Shown piece by piece: positions 1-8,639 of a stretch of 64,000 nucleotides of DNA. Both the position numbers and the translations under genes were made by a program. Position 1 is the first letter of the stretch. Each line of letters starts with the position of its first letter. The DNA is from Niastella sp. (lineage in GTDB: Bacteria > Bacteroidota > Bacteroidia > Chitinophagales > Chitinophagaceae), in contig JADJVM010000002.1 in NCBI GenBank assembly GCA_016710595.1, positions 62,001-126,000 on the forward strand. Reading direction: 5' to 3'. Under the pieces are notes generated by a model, which saw only the letters and a program-made list of their open reading frames with translations, had not been told where the DNA came from and ran no database searches.

Positions 1-1
1 A

Positions 2-1198
2 TTTACTGCCCCCGATTACCGTGACCCGGGTACCGGCAAGTGTTCTGATGGCGTAAATGCCAATGGGGTTGAATATATAAAATTAGAAAATGAACTGGCA
101 GAAGGCATTAAAAAGAATGAAGCCCGGGGCGGCCCGATAGGCCTGGGTTTCCGTGTGCCGATGATCATTGCGTCGCCCTGGAGCCGTGGCGGTAAAGTAT
201 GCTCACAGGTGCTGGATCATACGTCTTCTATACAATTTTTAGAAGATTTTTTAAACAAAAAGTATAAAAAGAAAATAAAACAAACCAATATCAGTGAGTG
301 GCGGCGGACTATTTGCGGAAACCTTGTAAATGTATTTAGTTTGTACCGGGGAGAAAAAACCGGGGCTTTACCATTTCTTTCCAAAGACCCCCTTATTGAA
401 AAAATTTACAATGCAAAATTCCAAAACGAACCGGTGGGATTTAAGAAATTAAATACTGAAGAGATTTTACAAATCAATAAAGCACCTACTTCTTCAGTTT
501 ATTTACCACAGCAAGAGCCGGGCATCCGTGTGGCTTGCCCGCTTCCTTATCAATTGTATGCTGATGCAACATTCAACAATCAAAAAAAATCAATTGTTAT
601 TACCATGCATGCCGGTAATGAAATTTTTGGTAACAATTCGGCAGGATCGCCATTCACAGTTTATGCCATTGGGAATTATACAGCCAAAGGCGGAAACACA
701 AATAGTAAATATGCTGAACCCCGCCGGGTATGGCAATTTGCTGTAAAAGCAGGAGACAGTGTGATGTATGAATGGCCTTTACAGGATTTTGAAAACGAAA
801 ATTATCATCTTAGGTTGTATGGGCCCAATGGTTTTTTTCGGGAATTTGCAGGAACTAAAAATGATCTGGCTTTGGTGCTGAAATGTGATTATCAGCGAAG
901 CCGGGTGTTAAAATCAAAGCTCAATGGTAATATCGCATTACAAATTCACAATAACGATACGGACAATGCCGCTCTCATAAAAATTGTAGATAATGCCTAT
1001 CATGCAAATACAAAGATGATAACAGTAGGGGCTTCGGGCAATGAAACAATCAATCTAAACCTGGAGAAAAGTTTTGGTTGGTATGATTTTACAGTTTTTA
1101 TAAAGGGGCGTGAAACTTATATAAGGCGCTATGCCGGCAAAGTAGAAGCTGGTAAAGAATCTTATAGCGATCCTGCAATGGGGAACATGAAAATGTAG
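2..1198 (+). CDS. Phosphocholine-specific phospholipase C, C-terminal part (5' end outside window)
   Basis: The frame is open from the first bases of the window, so the start codon lies upstream. The protein resembles the C-terminal half of non-haemolytic/haemolytic bacterial phospholipase C (PlcN/PlcH), which hydrolyses phosphatidylcholine. Near the left edge the run VPMIIASPWSRGG and the following DHTS are typical of the end of the phosphoesterase domain. The rest matches the two beta-sandwich C-terminal domains of this family (DUF756): one with PFTVYA and RRVWQFAV, the second ending with WYDFTVFIKG and a RRYAGKVE segment. Family members are usually exported by Tat, but the signal would be outside the window. 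The substrate class is inferred from family only. Confidence 0.85.
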   Translation, partial: FTAPDYRDPGTGKCSDGVNANGVEYIKLENELAEGIKKNEARGGPIGLGFRVPMIIASPWSRGGKVCSQVLDHTSSIQFLEDFLNKKYKKKIKQTNISEWRRTICGNLVNVFSLYRGEKTGALPFLSKDPLIEKIYNAKFQNEPVGFKKLNTEEILQINKAPTSSVYLPQQEPGIRVACPLPYQLYADATFNNQKKSIVITMHAGNEIFGNNSAGSPFTVYAIGNYTAKGGNTNSKYAEPRRVWQFAVKAGDSVMYEWPLQDFENENYHLRLYGPNGFFREFAGTKNDLALVLKCDYQRSRVLKSKLNGNIALQIHNNDTDNAALIKIVDNAYHANTKMITVGASGNETINLNLEKSFGWYDFTVFIKGRETYIRRYAGKVEAGKESYSDPAMGNMKM

Positions 1199-1360
1199 TT
1201 AATAGGAACAGCTAATTCATGAAATGTAAGATCATTTATTTTGGTTCAAATAAACGCACATTTTTATGCATCATTTGAATTTTATATTCAAAATAGGTCT
1301 TGCTTCGCATCCCCGGTGAAAGAAGTATAAATAATTATTTTTAAAAAATCAGTAAAAAAA

Positions 1361-1392
1361 TTTGTGAAACCAAAAAGTTGCACATATATTTG
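1361..1392 (+). promoter_or_regulatory. Bacteroidota-type promoter for the ArsR cluster
   Basis: TTTG at 1361-1364 and TATATTTG at 1385-1392 are separated by 20 bases. This fits the Bacteroidota vegetative promoter (TTTG-N19/20-TAnnTTTG). Transcription would begin about 7 bases further on, some 25 bases before the ArsR start at 1424. Confidence 0.65.
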
Positions 1393-1423
1393 CAACCGGA
1401 CAGTTTCATAAAAAGTATAGAAT

Positions 1424-1744
1424 ATGAGAAGAGATATTTTCCAGGCAATTGCAGATCCCACACGGCGGGCAATTATCGCCCTGATTGCCGTACATGCCAT
1501 GACACCCAATGCCATTGCTGAAAACTTTCACACAACCCGACAGGCGGTTTCCAGGCATTTACGCATCCTCACAGAGTGTGAACTGGTAAAACAGGAATTT
1601 CAAGGCAGGGAAATTTATTATTCACTTGAGATTGACAAAATGAAAGAAATTGACAATTGGCTGAAACAATACCGTAAAATCTGGGAAACCCGTTTTATTC
1701 AACTTGACCAAATATTATTAGCAAATAAAAAAAAGAAAAAATGA
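1424..1744 (+). CDS. ArsR-family winged-helix transcriptional regulator
   Basis: This 106-residue protein has the ArsR/SmtB-like layout: an N-terminal segment with ADPTRRAIIALI, then a helix-turn-helix around residues 27-52 (PNAIAENF, QAVSRHLRIL) and a beta wing with GREIYYSLE. No metal-binding CxC motif is present, so it is probably not a metal sensor. It belongs to the subgroup that commonly precedes SRPBCC proteins. The stop codon overlaps the ATG of the next gene (ATGA at 1741-1744), so the two are translationally coupled. It probably autoregulates this small operon, but that is inference. Confidence 0.88.
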   Translation: MRRDIFQAIADPTRRAIIALIAVHAMTPNAIAENFHTTRQAVSRHLRILTECELVKQEFQGREIYYSLEIDKMKEIDNWLKQYRKIWETRFIQLDQILLANKKKKK

Positions 1745-2238
1745 AAAATGATTTATTATTTGATTTTATCGTTGATAAATTAGCAAAAACGGTTACTATT
1801 ACCCGGGAGTTTGATGCCAAATTATCGTTGGTTTGGGATGCTTTTACCAAGGCAGAACTTCTAGACCAATGGCTGGCGCCAAAACCCTGGACAAGCAAAA
1901 CCAAGTACATGCATTTTAAAGTAGGCGGTAAAAGGTTTTACGCCATGATAAGCCCGGAAGGGATAGAGCGTTGGGGGATTCAGGAATACACTTCCATTAC
2001 CCCGAAAACAAATTTTAAAATGTATAATGCATTTGCAGATAAAGATGAAAACCCTGAATTGCCCGGTTCAGAATGGGACCATTATTTCAGCGAGCAAAAC
2101 GGAACAACAAAAGTGAACATATCAATTTACAATGAATCACTCGAAAGGTTAGAACGCATACTTGATGGATTTACACAGGGTATGAAGATGTCTTTGAACA
2201 ACTTAGAAAACCTATTGGCTACATTATCAAAAAAATAA
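1741..2238 (+). CDS. SRPBCC (AHSA1-like) domain protein
   Basis: 165 residues. The START/AHSA1-like fold is recognisable from the N-terminal strand with TREFDAKLSLVWDAFTKAELLDQWLAP, the central GGKRFYAMISPEG and ERWGIQEY, and a C-terminal helix (LDGFTQGMKMSLNNLENLL). Such proteins bind hydrophobic ligands in a helix-grip cavity. The AHSA1-like subgroup is very often encoded beside ArsR regulators, as here with a 4-base overlap. The ligand and the biological role are unknown. Confidence 0.85.
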   Translation: MKNDLLFDFIVDKLAKTVTITREFDAKLSLVWDAFTKAELLDQWLAPKPWTSKTKYMHFKVGGKRFYAMISPEGIERWGIQEYTSITPKTNFKMYNAFADKDENPELPGSEWDHYFSEQNGTTKVNISIYNESLERLERILDGFTQGMKMSLNNLENLLATLSKK

Positions 2239-2287
2239 TTTTCATTAAAAAATATTCATTCAAATAACAATTTTAAAAAATAAAATT

Positions 2288-2716
2288 ATGGCTCTCATCA
2301 ATCCACACATTAATTTTAATGGAAATGCCGAAGAAGCATTCAATTTTTACAAATCAGTATTTGGCGGGGAATTCTCAAAACTTGTGCGCTTTAAAGACCT
2401 CGCCGGCGCAGGGTTTCCTATAGCAGAAAATGAAGCAAACAAGATCATATACATTGCGTTGCCTATTGGAAAAAATATTTTAATAGCCAATGACGTTCCT
2501 GAAATTCTGGGAAAAACAAATGAAAACGAAAACAGGTCTAAAATATCTGTGAGTACAGAAAGTAGGGAAGAGGCCGATACCTTATTCTATGGCCTTTCTG
2601 CAGGCGGCCAAATTGAAGGCCCCATTGGGGACAGTCCCTGGGGTACTTATTTTGGATGCTTTAGGGATCAATATGGTATTGAATGGATCATAGATTTTAA
2701 CCCCAATAATAAATGA
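2288..2716 (+). CDS. VOC-family (PhnB/glyoxalase-like) protein
   Basis: 142 residues with the two-module vicinal oxygen chelate fold. INPHINFNGNAEEAFNFYKSVFGGEF at the N-terminus is the hallmark of the PhnB-like subgroup, and the second module ends in GTYFGCFRDQYGIEWIIDFNP. Members are small cytoplasmic proteins, some metal-dependent lyases or dioxygenases and some ligand-binding or resistance proteins, so the reaction cannot be assigned. It follows the SRPBCC gene by 49 bases on the same strand and is probably co-transcribed. Confidence 0.85.
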   Translation: MALINPHINFNGNAEEAFNFYKSVFGGEFSKLVRFKDLAGAGFPIAENEANKIIYIALPIGKNILIANDVPEILGKTNENENRSKISVSTESREEADTLFYGLSAGGQIEGPIGDSPWGTYFGCFRDQYGIEWIIDFNPNNK

Positions 2717-2788
2717 TAAATTTTTGTTGGATGCATCATTACCTTTCCACTTATTTTGAAAACAAAAGAATGATTAACCCATAATTTT

Positions 2789-3214
2789 ATGAACATTCAA
2801 AACCAGGTGAAAGAATATATCAATTGCCTTCCTGATCAAAAGCGAAGCGAAATGCAAGCTTTGCATCACTTCATCTCAAAAATAATGTCCGAAACTAAAT
2901 TGTGGTTCTTAGATGGTAAGAACGAGAAAGGTAAAACAGTTTCCAATCCCAATATTGGTTACGGCTCACGAACTAATAAATATAAGAATGGTAAAACCAA
3001 CGAATTCTATCAAATTGGGTTAAGCGCAAATACAACCGGTATTTCTGTTTACATCATGGGGATCAATGATAAAACATATCTTAAAAAAAAATTTGGAGAT
3101 AAAATTGGGAAAGCAAATGTAACCGGGTATTGTATAAAATTTAAATCATTGAGGGATATCCACCCGGATGTGCTGGAAACGGCAATACGGTATGGGATAA
3201 AGAATGAAAATTAA
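2789..3214 (+). CDS. DUF1801 (YdhG-like) domain protein
   Basis: 141 residues. The protein resembles the DUF1801 family: an N-terminal helix pair (QVKEYINCLPDQKRSEMQAL) and a C-terminal half with KFKSLRDIHPDVLETAIRYGI, both typical of the family. It has no signal peptide or membrane segment, so a cytoplasmic location is expected. The function of the family is not established. It is the fourth gene of a same-strand series (ArsR, SRPBCC, VOC, DUF1801) and lies 72 bases after the VOC gene. Confidence 0.75.
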   Translation: MNIQNQVKEYINCLPDQKRSEMQALHHFISKIMSETKLWFLDGKNEKGKTVSNPNIGYGSRTNKYKNGKTNEFYQIGLSANTTGISVYIMGINDKTYLKKKFGDKIGKANVTGYCIKFKSLRDIHPDVLETAIRYGIKNEN

Positions 3215-3291
3215 TTAATCAAAATAAAATACATTTGACCAGGCTATACGCTATTTAATAATGAATTGCCACAGGCTTGTTTTAAAAAATA

Positions 3292-4515
3292 ATGAATTTA
3301 TACCTTGCACTTACTTTATTAATTTGCCTTTCATCGGGATTTGCGTATGTGAACCAGCGCTTTTTAAAACTTCCCTTTGTAATAGGCTTGTTTTTACTTT
3401 CCACCATCCTTTCATTATTTGTAATTAGCTCAAGGCTTTGGTTAGATATCCCGGTTGATAAGATCAAAAGCTATATTGAATATGTCCATATCGAAAAAAT
3501 TATCCTGAATGTATTACTGGGATTTTTACTTTTTGCCGGCGCATTACATACAAATTGGAACAATCTTAAAAACCAAATAAGGCAAATTGCAACTTTTGCA
3601 GTAGGAGGTGTATTGCTATCAACCATAATTATTGCATTTATTTTTTTTGGTATTACCCGGCTTTTTAATTTAGAGATTGATTTAGCGTATTGCTTTATTT
3701 TTGGCGCTTTAATTTCACCAACTGACCCCATTGCCGTTTTAGGAATATTAACGAAAGCCAATGTACCCAAAAAGACAGAATATACCATTGTGGGGGAAAG
3801 CTTATTTAATGATGGTATTGGGGTTGTGGTTTTTATTGCCTTATTAGATACTTTAAAAACCGACTCTTTTAGTTTTTCTCAATTTGGTATCTTGTTTTTG
3901 CAAGAGGCCATTGGTGGTATTGTTATGGGTTTGATTTTTGGCTATATCCTTTATCTATTATTAAAATCAATTGACCATTATGAGACAGAAATTTTATTGA
4001 CCCTTGCCTTTGTAATGGCTGGTTATGGATTGTTTAATTACTTTCATATTTCTGGCGCACTGGCCATGGTGGTAATGGGGTTAATGGTTGGTAATTTCAG
4101 GCAGGATAAAGCCATGAGCGATGTTACACAGGAATATGTACACAAGTTTTGGGAGTTGGTTGATGTAGTCCTGAATGCTATTTTATTTATCATCATTGCT
4201 TTTGTATTGATTGTGATAGACTTCAATACGAAATATATATTGGTAGGCCTTATTTCTATTTTTATTGTATTGCTTGCAAGAATCATCATTGTTTACCTGC
4301 CACATTTGTTGAGCCCTAAACTTTTAAAAATGACAAACAAAGAAGCCGGCATAATTAGTTGGGGTGGTTTACGGGGTGGGCTTTCGCTGGCATTGGTTTT
4401 ATCTTTACCAAATAATGAAACAAAGAATTTACTTTTAGTGGCCACTTATTTTTGTGTATTATTCAGCATCTTAATCCAGGGGCTTACCATTGAAAAGCTT
4501 GCAAAACGGTCTTGA
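3292..4515 (+). CDS. CPA1-family Na+/H+ antiporter (NhaP type)
   Basis: 407 residues, almost entirely hydrophobic with about 11-12 predicted membrane segments. Diagnostic motifs are SPTDPIAVLGIL, GESLFNDGIGVVVF (the ND pair of the ion-translocating core) and, near the C-terminus, SWGGLRGGLSLALVLSLP. These mark the cation:proton antiporter 1 family, which exchanges cytoplasmic Na+ (or K+) for H+ at the inner membrane. There is no long hydrophilic C-terminal regulatory tail. Its link with the DUF1801 gene 77 bases upstream is only positional. Confidence 0.92.
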   Translation: MNLYLALTLLICLSSGFAYVNQRFLKLPFVIGLFLLSTILSLFVISSRLWLDIPVDKIKSYIEYVHIEKIILNVLLGFLLFAGALHTNWNNLKNQIRQIATFAVGGVLLSTIIIAFIFFGITRLFNLEIDLAYCFIFGALISPTDPIAVLGILTKANVPKKTEYTIVGESLFNDGIGVVVFIALLDTLKTDSFSFSQFGILFLQEAIGGIVMGLIFGYILYLLLKSIDHYETEILLTLAFVMAGYGLFNYFHISGALAMVVMGLMVGNFRQDKAMSDVTQEYVHKFWELVDVVLNAILFIIIAFVLIVIDFNTKYILVGLISIFIVLLARIIIVYLPHLLSPKLLKMTNKEAGIISWGGLRGGLSLALVLSLPNNETKNLLLVATYFCVLFSILIQGLTIEKLAKRS

Positions 4516-4893
4516 TGGTGGTACAGCCCAAAAAGGGTTAAGCATCATCACGAATAAGCTATTTAAAATTTAGAAATAATAATACAAATTATAGTAATTG
4601 CAATAATTCCTATCCTAACATTAAATACTTGAATAAAGGCGAATAATCTAAATAAATTTTAGCAATCGGAAATAGTATGGCACGCTTCTTTAAGAATTTT
4701 TATAAAAAACGTAATACACTGGCACATACATTGTTGTTTCCATACTTTCGTTATTACCCGATGTTCAATTGAAACTTCTATTGATCAACACTCGTAGGAA
4801 TACTGCCAAGAATCTGTTACTTTGAATTATGTGATTTAATAAATACTATATTTATATTCTCTAATTCCAGATAAATAACTTAAATCTTGAAAA
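4516..4893. other. Intergenic stretch, no gene seen
   Basis: 378 AT-rich bases between the antiporter and the OmpA-family gene. No credible open frame, RNA gene or strong promoter pair was seen. Just after the antiporter stop there is an imperfect stem (GATGGTG with CATCATC) enclosing CCC-AAAAA-GGG. It lacks a T-run, so I do not call it a terminator. Confidence 0.6.
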
Positions 4894-5874
4894 ATGAAAA
4901 ATTTAATTTCAACTATTTTAGTTGTTTTGGCATTCATTTGTCCAATTTCTATTTTCGGACAGGATATTGTGGGAAGCAAAGACCATTCATTAATCACTCG
5001 TTATCCTGGTTCTGTAATAGGTTACTATGAAGAACAGAACTATCAAAAATATAATATAGCCACTGGCCCAGAGACAGGGTATAAACAAATTGATAAGTGG
5101 ATTGATGCAGAAGGTAAGTTTACAAGAATTTATTATATAGTAAAAGGAGAAACAACTCTTACCGAAGTATATCGAAATTACAAAACTGCATTAAGTAAAG
5201 CTGGATTTAAGACACTTGCCGAAGGAAGTAACCCAGTAAGTGGAGTTTCAAAAGAAATTGGTGGGTGAGGGTTTTTAAATACATTTTATGCAAAAAATCC
5301 ATATCCTACCAATGCTGGTATTAAAATTAACACAGGGTCATCGTCTTCGGCAGGAGCCTGTTACATTGCTGCACAAATAGAAAAGCCTGGGACTAATATT
5401 TTTGTTGTTATTGGTGGCAGTCAATACTCCTCCGTAGAAAAAGTTTTTATTGTTGATATTATTGAACAAACCATTATGGAAGATGACTTAATAAGTGTAA
5501 ATGCAAACCAAATGTTTAAAAGTTTGAAAGACAATGGTAAAGCTACCTTGTATGGTATCTATTTCGATTTTGACAAAGCAACGATAAAGCCAGAATCAAA
5601 ATCAACATTAGAAGAAATATCAAAACTTTTAAAAGAAAATCCTTTATTGAATTTGTATGTTGTAGGGCATACTGATATGAAAGGCTCTTATGAATACAAT
5701 ATTACACTTTCAAAAAACAGGGCCATTGCAATTGTAAATGAGTTAGTAAATAAATATGGAATTTCTAATTCTCGTTTATCATCAGGTGGAGTAGGCCCTC
5801 TTGCACCTGTATCCTCGAATGAAACAGAAGATGGGAGAAAGCTGAACAGGCGGGTAGAATTGGTTATGAAATAA
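4894..5874 (+). pseudogene. OmpA-family protein interrupted by an in-frame TGA
   Basis: Residues 1-124 (4894-5268) begin with a signal peptide (ILVVLAFICPISIFGQ), followed by a DUF4892-like segment (RYPGSVIGYYEEQNY, ATGPETGYKQIDKWI). The frame then meets TGA at 5266-5268. The same frame continues without another stop from 5269 to 5874. It first encodes the rest of the middle domain (FLNTFYAKNPYPTNAGI, GACYIAAQ), then a complete OmpA peptidoglycan-binding domain (YFDFDKATIKPES, YVVGHTDMKGS, NRRVELVMK). A single nonsense change therefore splits an otherwise intact gene of about 326 codons. TGA is an ordinary stop in neighbouring genes, so recoding is unlikely. A sequencing error or partial readthrough cannot be excluded. 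An internal ATG at 5476 could restart only the OmpA domain, without a signal peptide. Confidence 0.75.
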
Positions 5875-6079
5875 ATTTAATGAATCAAAAGCGGAAAGTA
5901 AAGATCTTCGGTATTTCTTTTGAAAAAACAGCTTCACCCATATCTTTCCAAAACATGATTTCTATTTAAATAAATATATTTTGATTAAACACACAACCTA
6001 ATTGAGAGTCCTATAGTTTATATATGTATTTCCTGGTCGTAAATACGGTTCTAAACTATCTGTAAAATCAAAAATAAAC

Positions 6080-7339
6080 ATGATGAGGAATAAACTGCAA
6101 CACATTTTTATTTTCATTTGTTTTACAATCATGTACATTTTTACAACCCCTTTGTATTCACAAAATTGTTCAGTAGATAGTACCGGCTTGATTCCTATCC
6201 CTGACTTAGCAAATGGTACGTACCAGGGCTATCAGGGCGGCCTTTATTTTGGAACGAATACAAAACCTGTTCATCATATCAATAACCTTAACAATGCCAA
6301 TTCTAAAATTAAACCATTAAACAGCTTGGGCGTTCCTGACAGCAGTATGGGCAAAATTGTTTTTTTATCAATTGGTGCATCAAACCCAAAAACAGAATTT
6401 GAAAGTTTCCAAACTATTACGGATACTTTTAGTTTATTGAATCCATATCTTAAAATAGTGAATGGTTGTAAAGGAGGTAGTGGGATACAAAAACTATTGG
6501 ATACCACCGATAATTACTGGCATTATGTAATCAATCAACTGACTGCAAGTGCTGTGAACCGGAACCAGGTTCAATTAATTTGGCTCGAAGAAGAAAATAC
6601 ACAAACCAGTAATATTAATTTCCCGGGCGCACCGTTAGCGTTAATGGGCGAATTCAAAAAATTATTTAATATCCTTGTTCAATTTTATCCCAACCTGCAA
6701 ATTTGCTATTTAACGGCTCGTGGTTATTCCGGTTATTTGGATGATACCAGTTCTGCAGGCAATGGTCTGCGGCACCCGAGAGATTATTATAATGGTTGGG
6801 CAATGAAGTGGCTGATTGAAAATCAAATTTCAGGTGATACTTCTTTAGCATTTACGGGTGCAAACAGGAGAGCGCCCTTATTAGACTGGAGCGCATATTT
6901 GTGGGCAGACGGTAAAAATCAACGCCAAGATGGGCTTAACTGGATTTGCCCTGTGGATGTAAAACCGGGTGACGGCCTTCACTGGTCTCCTACCGGGAAT
7001 GTAAAAGCAGGCATAGCGATATTTCAAAAATTTTATTTAGATGCAGAAGCAGGTAAATGGTTTATGAAAAAACAGGTAACAAATGAAGATGAAAACCCCG
7101 AAACAGGAATATTATTAATTTATCCGAACCCTTCCAAAAATTATTTTCAAATAAAAACAACTGGTATTGAAAAATTTGACGTTTTTATCTACAACAATTT
7201 AGGGCAATTGGTAATGATGAATCACAATGCCGGGGATGGTGATATGATATATCATAATCTTACAAATGGATTATATTATTTGAAAATAAAAACCGGGAAT
7301 ATGGTTGTAAAAACAATAAAATTTTGGGTACATAAATAA
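6080..7339 (+). CDS. Secreted SGNH-hydrolase-like protein with type IX sorting domain
   Basis: 419 residues. An N-terminal signal peptide ends near residue 27 (FTTPLYSQ). The middle region carries SGNH-like elements: Ser101 in SIGASN and an Asp298-x-x-His301 pair in GDGLHWSPTG, the usual catalytic pattern of SGNH/GDSL esterases. Other blocks are less obvious. Residues of about 345-419 form a type IX secretion C-terminal sorting domain (LLIYPNPSKNYFQI, VFIYNNLGQLV, GLYYLKI). The protein is therefore expected outside the cell or on its surface. Substrate unknown, perhaps an acyl or acetyl ester. A second ATG at 6083 is an alternative start. Confidence 0.75.
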   Translation: MMRNKLQHIFIFICFTIMYIFTTPLYSQNCSVDSTGLIPIPDLANGTYQGYQGGLYFGTNTKPVHHINNLNNANSKIKPLNSLGVPDSSMGKIVFLSIGASNPKTEFESFQTITDTFSLLNPYLKIVNGCKGGSGIQKLLDTTDNYWHYVINQLTASAVNRNQVQLIWLEEENTQTSNINFPGAPLALMGEFKKLFNILVQFYPNLQICYLTARGYSGYLDDTSSAGNGLRHPRDYYNGWAMKWLIENQISGDTSLAFTGANRRAPLLDWSAYLWADGKNQRQDGLNWICPVDVKPGDGLHWSPTGNVKAGIAIFQKFYLDAEAGKWFMKKQVTNEDENPETGILLIYPNPSKNYFQIKTTGIEKFDVFIYNNLGQLVMMNHNAGDGDMIYHNLTNGLYYLKIKTGNMVVKTIKFWVHK

Positions 7340-7349
7340 TTGTTGTTAT

Positions 7350-8450
7350 TTACACATTAAACCTAAAATGCATAATATCGCCATCCTGCACCAAATATTC
7401 TTTTCCTTCTATTCTTAATTTCCCGTTTTCCCTGCAGGCAGCTTCAGAACCATATTGTACAAAATCGTTGTAAGCAATTACTTCTGCTTTGATGAATCCC
7501 TTTTCAAAATCAGTATGTATTACGCTGGCGGCCTGTGGCGCTTTCCAGCCTTTATGAATCGTCCATGCCCTTACTTCCTGTACCCCGGCGGTAAAATAAG
7601 TGGAAAGGTTCAGTAATTTATAAGTGGAATGTATCAACCGGTCAAGGGCAGGTTCAGCCATTTTATATTCTTCCATAAACAAGGCTTTGTCTTCAGGGTT
7701 TTCAAATTCTGCAATTTGAGCTTCAATCGCATTGGTCATAATAATTACCTGGTTGCCTTCATCTTTTACCGCTTCTATAAGCGCCTCAGAATATTTATTC
7801 CCTGTGTGCATGCTGGCTTCATCTACATTGGCTACATATAACACCGGTTTATCAGTAAGTAAAAATAAATCAGCAATTGCTGTTTTATCTTCTTTGCTTA
7901 AACCCAATGAAATAATATTTTTTCCTTTTTCCAATTGTTCTTTACACTTAAGCAGTACTTCGTATTCAGCTTTTAATTTTGCATCTCCGGTTTTTGCCAG
8001 TTTTTCGGTTCTTTGTATTTTTTTATCTACACTTTCCAGGTCTTTTAATTGCAATTCGGTTTCTATTATTTCTTTATCTGCAACCGGATTAATGGGTCCT
8101 TCTTCTCTCAATATATTCTCATCTTCAAAGCAACGGATCACTTGAATAATGGCATCAACCTCCCTGATGTTAGCCAAAAATTTATTGCCCAATCCTTCTC
8201 CTTTACTGGCACCCCTCACAAGCCCTGCGATATCTACAATTTCAATTTGAGTAGGAACTACCCGGTTTGGTTTTACCAATGCTTCTAATTTAGTAAGCCG
8301 TTCATCGGGTACATTTACCAGCCCGGTATTGGGCTCAATGGTACAAAAGCGGTAATTGCTTGCTTGTGCTTTTGCGCTATTGCTTACTGCATTAAAAAGG
8401 GTTGATTTGCCCACATTGGGTAAGCCTACGATGCCTGCCTGGAGTGCCAT
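7350..8450 (-). CDS. ychF: Redox-regulated ATPase YchF (Obg-related GTPase family)
   Basis: 366 residues starting MALQAGIVGLPNVGKSTLF. The P-loop GLPNVGKST, the G3 motif DIAGLVRGAS and the NVDE segment replacing NKxD identify YchF, which prefers ATP to GTP. A TGS domain lies in the last ~85 residues, ending in DGDIMHFRFNV. YchF binds ribosomes and is linked to stress and translation control. The frame is open 28 codons further upstream, but a promoter at 8504-8535 places the transcript start near 8497, and homology begins at MALQ. I therefore chose the ATG at 8450. It converges on the gene ending at 7339 with only 10 bases between. Confidence 0.95.
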   Translation of the reverse strand: MALQAGIVGLPNVGKSTLFNAVSNSAKAQASNYRFCTIEPNTGLVNVPDERLTKLEALVKPNRVVPTQIEIVDIAGLVRGASKGEGLGNKFLANIREVDAIIQVIRCFEDENILREEGPINPVADKEIIETELQLKDLESVDKKIQRTEKLAKTGDAKLKAEYEVLLKCKEQLEKGKNIISLGLSKEDKTAIADLFLLTDKPVLYVANVDEASMHTGNKYSEALIEAVKDEGNQVIIMTNAIEAQIAEFENPEDKALFMEEYKMAEPALDRLIHSTYKLLNLSTYFTAGVQEVRAWTIHKGWKAPQAASVIHTDFEKGFIKAEVIAYNDFVQYGSEAACRENGKLRIEGKEYLVQDGDIMHFRFNV

Positions 8451-8503
8451 GCTAATTCTGTTTTTTGTGAGTACAGCAATGGGTGCTGTTTTAAAATTGG
8501 CTG

Positions 8504-8535
8504 CAAAGGTAAGCCTCAACAACCAGTGTTCCAAA
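8504..8535 (-). promoter_or_regulatory. Bacteroidota-type promoter for ychF
   Basis: On the minus strand, TTTG (8535-8532) and TACCTTTG (8511-8504) are exactly 20 bases apart. This is a full match to the family promoter consensus. The predicted transcript start near 8497 lies about 47 bases upstream of the chosen ychF ATG and decides between the two possible starts. Confidence 0.7.
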
Positions 8536-8639
8536 GGTTTTACAAGTATTAAAAGCCATTGTTTTTTAACATTGTCTATCTCCTGTTGATGGTGGCTTCA
8601 TCATATTTTAGTACTTTCAACACTCTTATATAAAAATGT

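Noticed and set aside
4510..4557. Imperfect stem after the antiporter gene considered as a terminator
   Set aside because: It lacks a T-run on either strand and the outer stem relies on a wobble pair.
5266..5268. TGA read as selenocysteine or as a sense codon
   Set aside because: Other genes in the window end with TGA, the domain is not a selenoprotein family, and no obvious selenocysteine hairpin follows the codon.
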